A stretch of DNA of 64,000 nt. It comes from Aurantimonas marina (GTDB taxonomy: Bacteria > Pseudomonadota > Alphaproteobacteria > Rhizobiales > Rhizobiaceae). Made by a program: the position numbers and the translations under genes. Shown one piece after another: positions 11,575 to 20,227 of the stretch. Location of the stretch: the NCBI RefSeq assembly GCF_017183135.1, contig NZ_JADDXW010000010.1, positions 1 to 64,000 on the forward strand, in the 5' to 3' direction. Below the pieces are notes generated by a model, which was given only the letters and a program-made list of their open reading frames with translations, was not told the origin of the DNA and did not search any database. Numbering within the stretch: position 1 is the stretch's first letter; each line of letters starts with the position of its first letter.

Positions 11575-12489
11575 TCAGCGCTCGGCGAATCTCGCGGCGC
11601 CGAGATACTGGTCGATCAGCGCGGTCACCTTGGCGTCTCGGTCTCGGCCCTTCTCGCCGCCCATGACGACGACGATGATCCGCCGCCCGCCGCGCTTGGC
11701 CGTCGCAACGAGGTGGAAGCCGGCGTCGCGGATGTAGCCGGTCTTCAGGCCGTCGACGCCGGGCACCTTGCCGACGAGCTTGTTCGTCGCCTTGAAGCGC
11801 TTGCCGCCATATTCGAATTCGGTGACGCTGAAGAGCGAGGCATATTGCGGAAAGCGCGAGAGCAGCGCCCGCCCGAGCGTTGACATGTCCCGCGCGGTCG
11901 AGATCTGGCGCGGGTCGGGCAAGCCGGAGGCGTTGGCGAACTGGGTCCGGCTCATGCCGAGCGACCGCGCCTTGGCTGTCATGGCCGCCGCGAAGCCGGC
12001 TTCCGAGCCGCCAAGATTTTCGGCGATGGCCGTCGCCACGTCGTTGGCGGACTTCACCGCGATCGCTTGGGCCGCATCACGAACGCGGATCGTCGTCCCC
12101 GGCTCCAAGCCGATCTTGGCGGGCGGCTTCGACGCCGCGTTCTCGCTGACGCGAAGCTCGCTGTCGAGCGAGAGTCGCCCCTCGCCGATCGCTTCGAACA
12201 AGAGGTAGAGCGTCATCATCTTGGTCAGCGAAGCCGGATAACGCAGGCCGTCGGCCGCCTCCTCGTAGAGCGTGCGACCGCTGGCATAGTCGAGGACCAG
12301 CGTGGACTGGCCGCGGATTTCCGCTTCGCCGGTGACCGCCCCGACAGACTGGGGTGCTGCGAACGGCAACAAGCCGGCGGTGGTCAGCTCCGTCGACCGG
12401 CAGGCGACGAGGGACAACGCGAGGAGCGCGGCGATCGCCGCCTTGAAGGGCGCGACAAGACCGGGCCGGGCGAAAAGGCGGGACGTCAC
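11575..12489 (-). CDS. D-alanyl-D-alanine carboxypeptidase, PBP5/6 type, predicted lipoprotein
   Basis: Trims the terminal D-Ala from peptidoglycan stem peptides in the periplasm. The serine-peptidase S11 motifs are all present: SLTK (Ser87 nucleophile, Lys90), SAN (147-149) and KTG (249-251). The signal sequence ends in a lipobox LVAC with Cys30, so the protein is probably a lipoprotein, rather than tethered by the C-terminal amphipathic helix of classical DacA. At 304 residues it is shorter than E. coli PBP5 and lacks that C-terminal extension. Single gene, divergent from the SMP-30 operon. Confidence 0.92.
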   Translation of the reverse strand: MTSRLFARPGLVAPFKAAIAALLALSLVACRSTELTTAGLLPFAAPQSVGAVTGEAEIRGQSTLVLDYASGRTLYEEAADGLRYPASLTKMMTLYLLFEAIGEGRLSLDSELRVSENAASKPPAKIGLEPGTTIRVRDAAQAIAVKSANDVATAIAENLGGSEAGFAAAMTAKARSLGMSRTQFANASGLPDPRQISTARDMSTLGRALLSRFPQYASLFSVTEFEYGGKRFKATNKLVGKVPGVDGLKTGYIRDAGFHLVATAKRGGRRIIVVVMGGEKGRDRDAKVTALIDQYLGAARFAER

Positions 12490-12716
12490 AGTGGCGGGCT
12501 CACAATTGAATTTCCGCGAGCTAGATGGCCGCGGCTGGAGTTGTCAAACTAGCCCGACGATCTTCAATCTTGTTTAACAACCAATGTGTTGCGGCGGGCA
12601 CATCGGAGCGACGAGCGCCGGGACCTGTCTTGTCCCACTTCGGGTCCGTTGCGCCGGATCGACAGGGCCGGGCGAACCGGCCATTCTCTTGGTTTCTCGA
12701 AAAGCCAGGACCGCCG

Positions 12717-13601
12717 ATGACCGACACCGATATTTCCGTCAGCCTCTATTCCAGCATCGCCTGCCAGCTGGGCGAGGGTCCGACCTACGATCCGGCGGCC
12801 GACACGGCCTGGTGGTTCGACATCGAGGGCCGATCGCTGCTCGAAAAGCACGGCGACGTGGCGGAGGCGACCGTCCATCCCCTGCCTTTCATGGCGAGCG
12901 CCCTGGCAGTGGTCGACGGCGATCGCCAGCTAATCGCGGCGGAGGACGGCCTTTATCTTCGCGAGACGGCGACCGGCAAACTGTCGCTGCACCGGCCACT
13001 GGAGGCGGACAACGCTGCGACGCGCTCCAATGACGGCCGCGTCCATCCGTCCGGCGCGCTATGGATCGGCACCATGGGCAAGGCGCATGAGAAGGGCGCG
13101 GGCGCGATCTACTGGTATCGCGGCGGTGAATTGCGGACGCTCTATTCCAACGTCAGTATCCCCAACGCGATCTGCTTTTCGCCCGATGGCCGCCTCGCCT
13201 ATTTCACCGACACCGCCATCAACCGTCTGATGCGCGTCGCGGTCGACCCACAAACCGGTCTGCCCTTTGCCGAGCCGACCCTGTTCTTCGACCAGCGCGG
13301 CGGCAAGGGCGGCCTCGATGGCGCGATCTGCGACGCCGACGGCGTCGTCTGGAACGCCCGCTGGGGCAACGGCACGGTCGACGCCTATTCACCGGACGGG
13401 ACGCGCATCCGCACGATTGCCCTCGATACCCGGCAGGTCACCTGCCCCTGTTTCGTCGGCCCGAAACTCGACCGGATGATCGTCACCTCGGCCTGGTCCG
13501 GTCTGTCCGACAAGGCTAGAAAGAACGATCTCCATGCCGGTAAGACGTTCCTGGTGGATCGTCCGATGCGGGGCCGCCCCGAACCGAAAGTCCTGCTATG
13601 A
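12717..13601 (+). CDS. SMP-30/gluconolactonase family sugar lactonase
   Basis: Six-bladed propeller metal-dependent lactonase (294 residues) that opens aldonolactones such as xylono-, arabinono- or gluconolactone. Visible family landmarks are CQLGEGPTYD near the N-terminus (metal-ligand Glu), RSNDGRVHPSGALWIGTM, PNAICFSPDG and GGLDGAICDADGVVWNARW, where Asn and Asp residues bind the metal. Start at 12717 with AGGA upstream; the frame is open earlier but without similarity. It is followed about 200 bases later by the aldehyde dehydrogenase operon, and probably takes part in the same oxidative sugar pathway. Confidence 0.9.
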   Translation: MTDTDISVSLYSSIACQLGEGPTYDPAADTAWWFDIEGRSLLEKHGDVAEATVHPLPFMASALAVVDGDRQLIAAEDGLYLRETATGKLSLHRPLEADNAATRSNDGRVHPSGALWIGTMGKAHEKGAGAIYWYRGGELRTLYSNVSIPNAICFSPDGRLAYFTDTAINRLMRVAVDPQTGLPFAEPTLFFDQRGGKGGLDGAICDADGVVWNARWGNGTVDAYSPDGTRIRTIALDTRQVTCPCFVGPKLDRMIVTSAWSGLSDKARKNDLHAGKTFLVDRPMRGRPEPKVLL

Positions 13602-13748
13602 CGAAGCGATGGGTCGACGCTGCTCTTCGTTAGGGGAGAAGACCGACGTTTGATCGGGTAGGGTCGGAGGCCGCGCGTCGTCCTCGGCTGGCGGCTTTCC
13701 TCGCGCGCGGCGAAGCCGTAAGAGGACCTTGGCAATCGGTGCGGAGGC

Positions 13749-13778
13749 GCCGACGCGACGGTGTCTTAGCGCGTCGGC
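13749..13778 (+). other. Stem-loop in the leader of the aldehyde dehydrogenase gene
   Basis: Perfect nine-base arms GCCGACGCG (13749-13757) and CGCGTCGGC (13770-13778) enclose a 12-base loop. There is no T-run. It ends about ten bases before the ribosome-binding site of the dehydrogenase gene, so it may be a processing or stabilising hairpin between the lactonase and the downstream genes, or part of an operator. Function is not shown by the sequence. Confidence 0.45.
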
Positions 13779-13799
13779 ACGGAAAACAGGGAGGAAGCG

Positions 13800-15275
13800 G
13801 TGAACCAGCAGTTCAAGTTCGATAACGCGGCGAGCGGTTCGACCATCCAGATCGCCGGACAATGGGCCACCGCGGATTCGGGCGAGACCATCGATGTCAT
13901 CGCCCCGTCGACCGGCGGAGTCGTGGCGACCATCGCCGCCGGCGGCGAAGCCGAGGTCGATCGCGCGGTCAAAGCAGCCCGCGAGGCTTTCGATCACGGC
14001 GCCTGGGGCCGGCTCTCGGCGGTCGAGCGCGGCCGGCTGCTGATGAAATTCTCCGAACTGATCGCCGCCAACGCCGAGGAACTGGCGCAGCTGGAGGCGC
14101 TCGACTGCGGCAAGCCGATGAAGCAGGCGCGGGCCGACATCACCGCCTGCGCCCGCTATTTCGAGTTCTACGCCGGCGCCGCCGACAAGGTGCATGGCGA
14201 AACGCTGCCATTCATGAACGGCTACACGGTCATGACCCTGCGCGAGGCCAAGGGTGTCACCGGCCATATCATCGCCTGGAACTATCCCGCGCAAATGTAC
14301 GGCCGCACCCTCGGCGCCTCGCTGGCAATGGGCAACGCCACGGTCATCAAGCCGGCCGAGGAAGCCTGCCTGACGCCGATCCGCCTGACCCAGCTGGCGC
14401 TCGACGCCGGGCTGCCGGAGGGCGCGATCAACCTCGTCACCGGCTATGGTGAAAAAGCCGGCGCGGCGCTGTCGGCCCATCCCGGCATCGACTTCATGTC
14501 GTTCACCGGCTCGCCCCAGGTCGGCACGCTGATCCAGCAGGCCTGCGCCATCAACAATGTCGGCTGCACCATGGAGCTTGGCGGCAAGTCGCCGCAAATC
14601 CTCTTCGACGACGCCGATCTCGACAAGGCCTTGCCGTTCATCGCCGGCGCGATCGTCCAGAATGGCGGCCAGACCTGCTCGGCCGGCAGCCGCCTGCTCG
14701 TCCACAGACCGATCCTCGACAAGGTGCTCGAACGGGTGACGGCGAAATTCGAGAGCCTCGTCGCCGCGCCCCATGACGAGGACGCCGATCTCGGCGCCCT
14801 GGTCAGCGCCAGGCAGAAGGCGCGCGTCCAGTCCTTCCTCGATCACGCGGCGGAAACCGGCGTCAAGACGCTGGCGACCGGCCGGATCTCGCCCAACGCG
14901 CCGGCCGGCGGCTTCTACGTCGCACCGCGGGTTCTTGGCCTGGTTCCGCCCGAGCATCGCCTGGCCCGCGAGGAGGTGTTCGGCCCGGTGCTGGCCGTGA
15001 CGACCTTCGAGGACGAGGCTGACGCTGTCCGCATCGCCAACGGCACCGACTATGGCCTCGTCGCCGGAATCTGGACCAATGCCGGCGACCGGCAGATGCG
15101 CATGGCCAAAAAGGTCCGCGCCGGTCAGGTCTACGTCAACGGCTATGGCGCCGGCGGCGGCATCGAGCTGCCTTTCGGCGGCGTCAAGAAGTCCGGCCAC
15201 GGCCGCGAGAAGGGCTTCGAGGCCCTCTACGAGTTCTCGGAACTGAAGACGGTCGTGTTCAATCACGGCGAATAG
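13800..15275 (+). CDS. NAD(P)-dependent aldehyde dehydrogenase
   Basis: Oxidises an aldehyde or semialdehyde to the acid. The 491-residue protein has the family catalytic set: Asn161 in HIIAWNYP, Glu259 in CTMELGGKSP, Cys293 in QNGGQTCSAG, and EEVFGPVLAV near the C-terminus. It starts at a GTG with GGGAGG upstream. By sequence style it belongs with gamma-aminobutyraldehyde/betaine-aldehyde-like enzymes, but the substrate is not fixed. The operon context (lactonase, SDR, thiolase, tartrate/malate-type dehydrogenase) suggests oxidation of a sugar-acid or branched semialdehyde. It could in principle supply the BetB activity missing from the bet locus, but nothing direct supports that. Confidence 0.92.
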   Translation: MNQQFKFDNAASGSTIQIAGQWATADSGETIDVIAPSTGGVVATIAAGGEAEVDRAVKAAREAFDHGAWGRLSAVERGRLLMKFSELIAANAEELAQLEALDCGKPMKQARADITACARYFEFYAGAADKVHGETLPFMNGYTVMTLREAKGVTGHIIAWNYPAQMYGRTLGASLAMGNATVIKPAEEACLTPIRLTQLALDAGLPEGAINLVTGYGEKAGAALSAHPGIDFMSFTGSPQVGTLIQQACAINNVGCTMELGGKSPQILFDDADLDKALPFIAGAIVQNGGQTCSAGSRLLVHRPILDKVLERVTAKFESLVAAPHDEDADLGALVSARQKARVQSFLDHAAETGVKTLATGRISPNAPAGGFYVAPRVLGLVPPEHRLAREEVFGPVLAVTTFEDEADAVRIANGTDYGLVAGIWTNAGDRQMRMAKKVRAGQVYVNGYGAGGGIELPFGGVKKSGHGREKGFEALYEFSELKTVVFNHGE

Positions 15276-15309
15276 CGAAAAGATAGACGATCGATCGGGA
15301 GGATCATTC

Positions 15310-16059
15310 ATGCGTCTGGCCAACAAGCGCGCCCTCGTCACGGGCGGCGGCTCCGGTTTCGGCGAAGGCATCGCCAGGGCCTTCGCCAAGGAGGGCGCGG
15401 AAGTCGCCGTGCTCGACATCAACGAGGCAGGCGCCAGGCGCGTGGCCAGCGAACTCGGCGAGGGGCATGTCGCGATTGCCTGCGACCTCACCGACGGCAA
15501 GGCTGTCGAGGCTGCCTGGAAATCGGCGAGCGACGCGCTGGGCGGTATCGACATCGTCGTGAACAATGCCGGCTGGACCCATCGCAACAAGCCGATCCTC
15601 GAGGTCACCGAGGACGAGTTCGACAAGGTCTACGCGGTCAATGTGAAATCGATCTTCCACATGACCCGCGTCTGTGTCCCGGCCATGCGCGACGCGGGCG
15701 GCGGCGTTATCGTCAATATCGGCTCGACCGCCGGCTTGCGTCCGCGTCCGGGCCTGACCTGGTACAACTCGTCCAAGGGCGCGGTGAACACGCTGACCAA
15801 GTCCCTCGCCGTCGAGCTGGCGCCGATGAAGATCCGGGTCTGCGGCATCGCCCCGGTGATCGGCGAAACGGGTCTGCTGTCGGAATTCATGGGCATTCCG
15901 GACACGCCGGAGAACCGCGCCAAATTCATCGCCACCATCCCGCTCGGCCGGATGAGCCGGCCCGACGACATCGCCAACGCCACGGTCTTCCTTTCCTCCG
16001 ACGAAGCCGCGATGATCACCGGCGCCGTCCTCGAGGTCGATGGCGGCCGCTGCATCTGA
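15310..16059 (+). CDS. Short-chain dehydrogenase/reductase (classical SDR)
   Basis: NAD(P)-dependent oxidoreductase of 249 residues. It has the cofactor motif TGGGSGFG (11-18), with an acidic residue after beta-2 (VLDIN) suggesting NAD preference. NNAG is at 85-88, the catalytic Ser139 in IGST, and Tyr152 and Lys156 in YNSSK. The ending GAVLEVDGGRCI is typical. It lies 34 bases after the aldehyde dehydrogenase and 9 bases before the GST-like gene, clearly in one operon. Substrate unknown; a hydroxy-acid or hydroxyacyl intermediate feeding the thiolase is plausible. Confidence 0.92.
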   Translation: MRLANKRALVTGGGSGFGEGIARAFAKEGAEVAVLDINEAGARRVASELGEGHVAIACDLTDGKAVEAAWKSASDALGGIDIVVNNAGWTHRNKPILEVTEDEFDKVYAVNVKSIFHMTRVCVPAMRDAGGGVIVNIGSTAGLRPRPGLTWYNSSKGAVNTLTKSLAVELAPMKIRVCGIAPVIGETGLLSEFMGIPDTPENRAKFIATIPLGRMSRPDDIANATVFLSSDEAAMITGAVLEVDGGRCI

Positions 16060-16068
16060 GGAATTGCG

Positions 16069-16674
16069 ATGAAGCTTCTGAAGAACGCCACCTCGCCTTT
16101 CGCCCGCATCGCCCATGCGGCGCTGATCGAGGCGGGCGTCGCGAATCTCCAAATCCAGACCGTCGACCCCTGGGCGGACGAGGCCGATCTGCTGGCCGCC
16201 AACAGCGCCGGGCGGGTTCCCTGCCTCGTTCTCGACGATGGCACGACGATCACCGAGTGCCTGCTCATCGCGACATTTGCCGAGCGACAGGGCAAGGGCG
16301 CCCTCTCGGCCAGTGATCCGAAGAGCCTTGCGATCGCCGGCACCGGCATCGGGGTCTGCGACGCCGCCGTGCAGATTCTGATTGGGCGCCGCATCGTTTC
16401 CGGCGATTTCGCCGACCGCACCTTCGACGCCAATCCGATCGCCGCCAGGCGCAGGCGGTCCGTCGCCGACGGTCTGACGCGCCTCGATGCGATGGTCCTC
16501 GACGCACCGGGCGAGCGTCTGGATCTCGGCACCATCGCCGCCGTGACTGCGCTGGACTATATCGAGCTGCGCTTTCCCGGCGCCGAGTGGATTCCGGCGA
16601 CGCCGCGATTGTCCGCGCTGCGCGAGCAACCCGCTGATCGGCCGGCGCTGGCCGCGACCCGGCCACCGCTTTAA
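16069..16674 (+). CDS. Glutathione S-transferase family protein
   Basis: 201 residues. The N-terminal thioredoxin-fold half starts MKLLKNATSPFARIAHAALIEAG, with the usual SPFxR element, and has GRVPCLVLDDGTTITEC around residues 47-64, the cis-Pro and glutathione-contact region. The C-terminal half is helical. It is probably cytosolic. Membership of the catabolic operon suggests isomerisation or thiol handling of an intermediate rather than general detoxification, but this is inference. Confidence 0.8.
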   Translation: MKLLKNATSPFARIAHAALIEAGVANLQIQTVDPWADEADLLAANSAGRVPCLVLDDGTTITECLLIATFAERQGKGALSASDPKSLAIAGTGIGVCDAAVQILIGRRIVSGDFADRTFDANPIAARRRRSVADGLTRLDAMVLDAPGERLDLGTIAAVTALDYIELRFPGAEWIPATPRLSALREQPADRPALAATRPPL

Positions 16675-16685
16675 GGAGCATTGCC

Positions 16686-17870
16686 ATGCAGGACCCGATC
16701 GTCATTCTCGGCGGCGCCCGCACGCCGCTCGGGGGGTTCCAGGGTGAGTTGGCCGATCTCGCGGCGACCGAACTCGGCGCCAGGGCGATCGCCGCCGCGA
16801 TCGAGCGCAGCGGCGCGGCGGTGGACGATGTTGCCGAGGTGACGATGGGTTGCGTGCTGCCGGCCGGGCTCGGTCAGGCGCCGGCGCGTCAGGCGTCGAT
16901 CGGCGGCGGCCTGCCGAAGTCCGTCCCCTGTGCCACCGTCAACAAGATGTGCGGGTCCGGCATGATGGCGGTGATGATGGCCCATGACAGCCTGCACGCG
17001 CGGCCAGAGGGCCTGCGCGTCGCCGGCGGCATGGAGTCGATGTCGAATGCGCCGTATCTGCTGCCCAAGGCCCGCGCCGGCCTGCGGCTCGGCCACGGCC
17101 AGGTGATCGACCACATGTTCCTCGACGGCCTGGAGGACGCCTACGAAAAGGGCCGGCTGATGGGCACCTTCGCCGAGGCCGCGGCCGAAGCCTACCAGTT
17201 TACCCGCAAGGAACAGGATGACTACGCCGTCGCCTCGTTGACTCGCGCCCTTGATGCTCAAGGAAGTGACGTGCTCGGCGCCGAAATCGTCCCGGTCGAC
17301 GTAGCCACCCGCAAGGGGACCGTGACCGTCACCCGGGACGAACAGCCGGGTAAGGCCGACGCCGCCAAGATCCCGACTTTGAAGCCGGCGTTCCGTCCCG
17401 GCGGCACGGTCACCGCCGCCAATTCCTCGTCGATCTCCGACGGCGCCGCGGCCCTCGTGCTCGGCCGCGAACGCTTTGCCGAAAAGCGCGGTCTGACGCC
17501 GGTCGCGCGGATCGTCGCGACCAGTCAGTTCGCCGGCGAACCGGCGAAGTTCACCTCCGCGCCCGTCGAAGCGATCCGCCGCGTCCTCGAGGTCGCCGAT
17601 TGGCAACTCGCCGATGTCGACCTCTTCGAGGTCAACGAAGCCTTCGCCGTCGTGCCGATGATCGCCATGCGCGAGTTCGGCATTCCGCTCGACATCATGA
17701 ACGTCCATGGCGGCGCCTGCGCGCTCGGTCATCCGATCGGCGCCTCCGGAGCGCGCATCATCGTCACCCTCCTCGCCGCCCTCCGTGCGCGAGATGCGCG
17801 GCGCGGCGTCGCCGCGATCTGCATCGGCGGCGGCGAGGCGACGGCCGTCGCGGTCGAAATGCTGCAATAA
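16686..17870 (+). CDS. Acetyl-CoA C-acyltransferase (thiolase)
   Basis: Catalyses thiolytic cleavage or Claisen condensation of 3-ketoacyl-CoA. In 394 residues the full catalytic set is visible: acyl-accepting Cys89 in NKMCGSGM, His349 in ALGHPIGASG and Cys379 in CIGGGEA. The covering loop has MESMSNAPYL, typical of biosynthetic-type thiolases. AGGAG precedes the ATG. It is the fifth gene of the operon, so the pathway seems to end in an acyl-CoA that is split to acetyl-CoA. No CoA-transferase, CoA-ligase or hydratase is in the cluster, so its place in the route is open. Confidence 0.92.
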   Translation: MQDPIVILGGARTPLGGFQGELADLAATELGARAIAAAIERSGAAVDDVAEVTMGCVLPAGLGQAPARQASIGGGLPKSVPCATVNKMCGSGMMAVMMAHDSLHARPEGLRVAGGMESMSNAPYLLPKARAGLRLGHGQVIDHMFLDGLEDAYEKGRLMGTFAEAAAEAYQFTRKEQDDYAVASLTRALDAQGSDVLGAEIVPVDVATRKGTVTVTRDEQPGKADAAKIPTLKPAFRPGGTVTAANSSSISDGAAALVLGRERFAEKRGLTPVARIVATSQFAGEPAKFTSAPVEAIRRVLEVADWQLADVDLFEVNEAFAVVPMIAMREFGIPLDIMNVHGGACALGHPIGASGARIIVTLLAALRARDARRGVAAICIGGGEATAVAVEMLQ

Positions 17871-17925
17871 GCCCCGCAGCCGCAACCCGAACCACCCCGA
17901 TTGACACCTGAAGCAAAGAGGCCCC

Positions 17926-18999
17926 ATGTCATCCAACAGTCTGAAGATCGCCGTCATCGCCGGGGACGGCATCGGCAAGGAAACCATCCCCGAGGGGCTG
18001 CGCGTGCTGGAGGCGGCGGCGTCGAAATTCGACCTCGACCTGCGGTTCGACACCTTCGACTTCGCCTCCTGCGACTACTACGCCAAGCACGGCGAGATGA
18101 TGCCCGAGGATTGGAAGGCCCAGATCGGCGGTCACGATGCGATCTTCTTCGGTGCCGTCGGCTGGCCGGACACCGTCCCCGACCACGTCTCGCTCTGGGG
18201 CTCGCTCATCAAGTTCCGTCGCGAGTTCGATCAATATGTGAATCTTCGTCCGGTCAAGCTGATGCCCGGCGTCAAGAGCCCGCTCGCCGGTCGCGAGCCG
18301 GGCGACATCGACTTCTTCGTCGTGCGAGAGAACACCGAGGGCGAATATTCCTCGGTCGGCGGCCGCATGTTCGAGGGCACCGACCGCGAATTCGTCTCCC
18401 AGCAGACGGTGATGAGCCGCGTCGGCGTCGACCGGATTCTTCGCTACGCCTTCGAGCTTGCCCAGCGCCGCGACAAGAAGCACCTGACTTCGGCGACCAA
18501 GTCGAACGGCATCTCGATCACCATGCCCTATTGGGACGAGCGGGTGGAGGAGATGGCGAAATCCTATCCGGATGTTCGCTGGGACAAGTACCACATCGAC
18601 ATCCTGACGGCGCATTTCGTGCTCAACCCGGACCGCTTCGACGTGGTCGTCGCCTCCAATCTGTTCGGTGACATCTTGTCCGACCTTGGGCCGGCCTGCA
18701 CGGGCACGATCGGCATCGCGCCGTCGGGCAACATCAATCCGGAGCGGAACTTTCCCTCGCTCTTCGAGCCGGTGCATGGCTCGGCGCCCGACATCTTCGG
18801 CAAGGGCATCGCCAATCCGGTCGGCCAGATCTGGGCCGGCGCGATGATGCTCGACCATCTCGGCCACACCGAGGCGGGCGCGGCGATCGTCGGCGCCATC
18901 GAGACGGTGCTGGCTGAGGAAAAGCTCAGGACCGGCGATCTCGGCGGCCCGCTTGGCACGGAAGGTTGCGGCAAGGCGATTGCCGACGCGCTGGGCTGA
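17926..18999 (+). CDS. Tartrate dehydrogenase / D-malate dehydrogenase family (decarboxylating)
   Basis: Member of the isopropylmalate/isocitrate dehydrogenase superfamily, 357 residues. It has IAGDGIGKE at the N-terminus, LWGSLIKFRREFDQYVNLRP, FFVVRENTEGEYSS, the Lys/Asp metal-site regions (SATKSNG, ASNLFGDILSDLG) and FEPVHGSAPDI. The pattern WGSLIKFRREFDQYVNLRPV matches tartrate dehydrogenase (Ttu) and DmlA rather than LeuB. It oxidises and decarboxylates a 2-hydroxy diacid with NAD and a divalent metal. It is the last gene of the operon and is followed by a strong bidirectional terminator. Confidence 0.9.
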   Translation: MSSNSLKIAVIAGDGIGKETIPEGLRVLEAAASKFDLDLRFDTFDFASCDYYAKHGEMMPEDWKAQIGGHDAIFFGAVGWPDTVPDHVSLWGSLIKFRREFDQYVNLRPVKLMPGVKSPLAGREPGDIDFFVVRENTEGEYSSVGGRMFEGTDREFVSQQTVMSRVGVDRILRYAFELAQRRDKKHLTSATKSNGISITMPYWDERVEEMAKSYPDVRWDKYHIDILTAHFVLNPDRFDVVVASNLFGDILSDLGPACTGTIGIAPSGNINPERNFPSLFEPVHGSAPDIFGKGIANPVGQIWAGAMMLDHLGHTEAGAAIVGAIETVLAEEKLRTGDLGGPLGTEGCGKAIADALG

Positions 19000-19020
19000 C
19001 CCCGCGGGAGTCTTACCAAA

Positions 19021-19056
19021 AACGGCCGGCCTCGTCGCGAGGCCGACCGTTGTTTT
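19021..19056. terminator. Bidirectional rho-independent terminator
   Basis: AACGG, then CGGCCTC, pairs across a short loop with GAGGCCG and CCGTT (19021-19051, one mismatch in the stem). It is followed by GTTTT on the plus strand and by TTTTTGG on the minus strand. It lies between the convergent dehydrogenase operon and the LTxxQ gene, and should stop both. Confidence 0.88.
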
Positions 19057-19092
19057 CAGTGGCGCGAAAGCGCCCAAGAAGGTGCGGTTTCG

Positions 19093-20013
19093 TTAGCGCC
19101 GGTCGCTGCCGCCGCGACCATGGAAGCCACCCGAGGAATCACCACCGCGCCCGCGATGGCCGCCCATATCACCGCGCCCGCCGCCATGGCCACGCATCTG
19201 CATGCCGCGTTTGCCATGAGCGTCCCGCATCATCGAGCGGACGATGCTCTGCGCATTGCTGATCTGCTCGGGCGTCAGCACGCCTTCGACTTCGGCGAGC
19301 GCACTCTTCAGCGCCTCGGCCTTCCCGGCCTGGGCAATCGCCCGGTCCGCCATGCGGTCGAGCATCCGGAAGCCGCGGAACTGCGAGCTGGCCTGGCCCG
19401 CATTGCTGGCACTGTCGTCGTTATCGTCCTGCATCGCCTCGTCCGAGGCTGCGGCGGTATCGGTCTCGTTGTCCGAATCCGTCGCCTCGCCCGCCATAGC
19501 GGTGTCGTCATCGGAGGTGTCGGTGCCGGCATTCGGCATCATCATGCCGCGCCCTTGTCCCATTCCCATGCGCGGCGGCTGCGAGGCATCGGCGAAAGCG
19601 ACCACGGCGGCGGTGAATGTGCGCCATGCCTCCATCTGGTCCGGCCGAACGCCGATACCGGTCTCGATCGTCGACAGCGCGTCGGCGACATGGGCCGGCG
19701 TGAACATGCGCGCCATCATGCCGGCGTGACGCCCGCCGCCGCCCATGCGGCCCATACCAGGCATGCCGCCCATACCGCGGCCGTTGAATTCCTTGCCGCC
19801 GCGCTGTCCACGCTGCTCCGACATGCGCGGACCACCGCTGCGGCGCATCATCGAACCGTCGCGCGAGTCCGAAGCGGTCGCGGCAGATGGTTGCGCGGGG
19901 GAGGCCTGCTGGGCGAAGGCGGTGCCCGCAGCGGTGCTGGCCATCAGCGCCGCGGCGGCGATGGCGACGAACCCTTTGGAGCGGGTCGTGGGGCGATTGT
20001 GGATCTGGGTCAT
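19093..20013 (-). CDS. Met-rich periplasmic protein with Spy/CpxP-like LTxxQ motif
   Basis: 306 residues with a clear signal peptide (cleavage probably after GTAFA, about residue 34). The mature part starts with a low-complexity Gly/Met/Arg stretch (GRGMGGMPGMGRMGGGGRH). A helical region around residues 105-140 follows, then a second Met cluster (RMGMGQGRGMMMP), an acidic Asp/Thr-rich linker, and a second helical region with EGVLTPEQISNAQ, the LTxxQ signature of CpxP/Spy chaperones. It ends in a Gly/His/Arg-rich tail. Clustered Met and His suggest metal, perhaps copper, binding; this is inference. The gene is divergent from a response regulator/kinase pair, as cpxP is from cpxRA. AGAGGAC precedes the ATG. 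Confidence 0.72.
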   Translation of the reverse strand: MTQIHNRPTTRSKGFVAIAAAALMASTAAGTAFAQQASPAQPSAATASDSRDGSMMRRSGGPRMSEQRGQRGGKEFNGRGMGGMPGMGRMGGGGRHAGMMARMFTPAHVADALSTIETGIGVRPDQMEAWRTFTAAVVAFADASQPPRMGMGQGRGMMMPNAGTDTSDDDTAMAGEATDSDNETDTAAASDEAMQDDNDDSASNAGQASSQFRGFRMLDRMADRAIAQAGKAEALKSALAEVEGVLTPEQISNAQSIVRSMMRDAHGKRGMQMRGHGGGRGDMGGHRGRGGDSSGGFHGRGGSDRR

Positions 20014-20086
20014 GTCGATGTCCTCTGATTGGATGACGTCTGGACCCTCTACCTAGACGCCGGTTGTTGCAGCGATGCGGCGGAAT

Positions 20087-20165
20087 GTTGCGAAACATGG
20101 CCTGGACACGGAGAGTTGTTACGAAACGTGTCACAGTGCCCAGGGGCAACGTCCCGTTACAAAAT
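20087..20165. promoter_or_regulatory. Repeated GTTRCRAAA motif in the divergent promoter region
   Basis: The region between the LTxxQ gene and the response regulator holds GTTGCGAAAC (20087-20096), GTTACGAAAC (20118-20127, start-to-start 31 bases, about three helical turns) and GTTACAAAAT (20156-20165). Direct repeats like these fit binding by an OmpR-family regulator. A further GTTACAAA (22203-22210) lies before the RcnB-like gene. Autoregulation by the adjacent regulator is inferred. Confidence 0.5.
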
Positions 20166-20227
20166 TCGCCTCGCACGCGGAGCCGGGAGCCGGCAGAGAT
20201 AGGATACGCAGAAGGAAACACCGCCGC

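Noticed and set aside
13800-15275. Aldehyde dehydrogenase as betB
   Set aside because: It sits in a separate catabolic operon 26 kb from betA with no BetI-like palindrome before it; assignment would be a guess.
13596-15626. 676-codon minus-strand frame opposite the aldehyde dehydrogenase
   Set aside because: Antisense shadow of a gene with an intact catalytic set; no domain or ribosome-binding site of its own.
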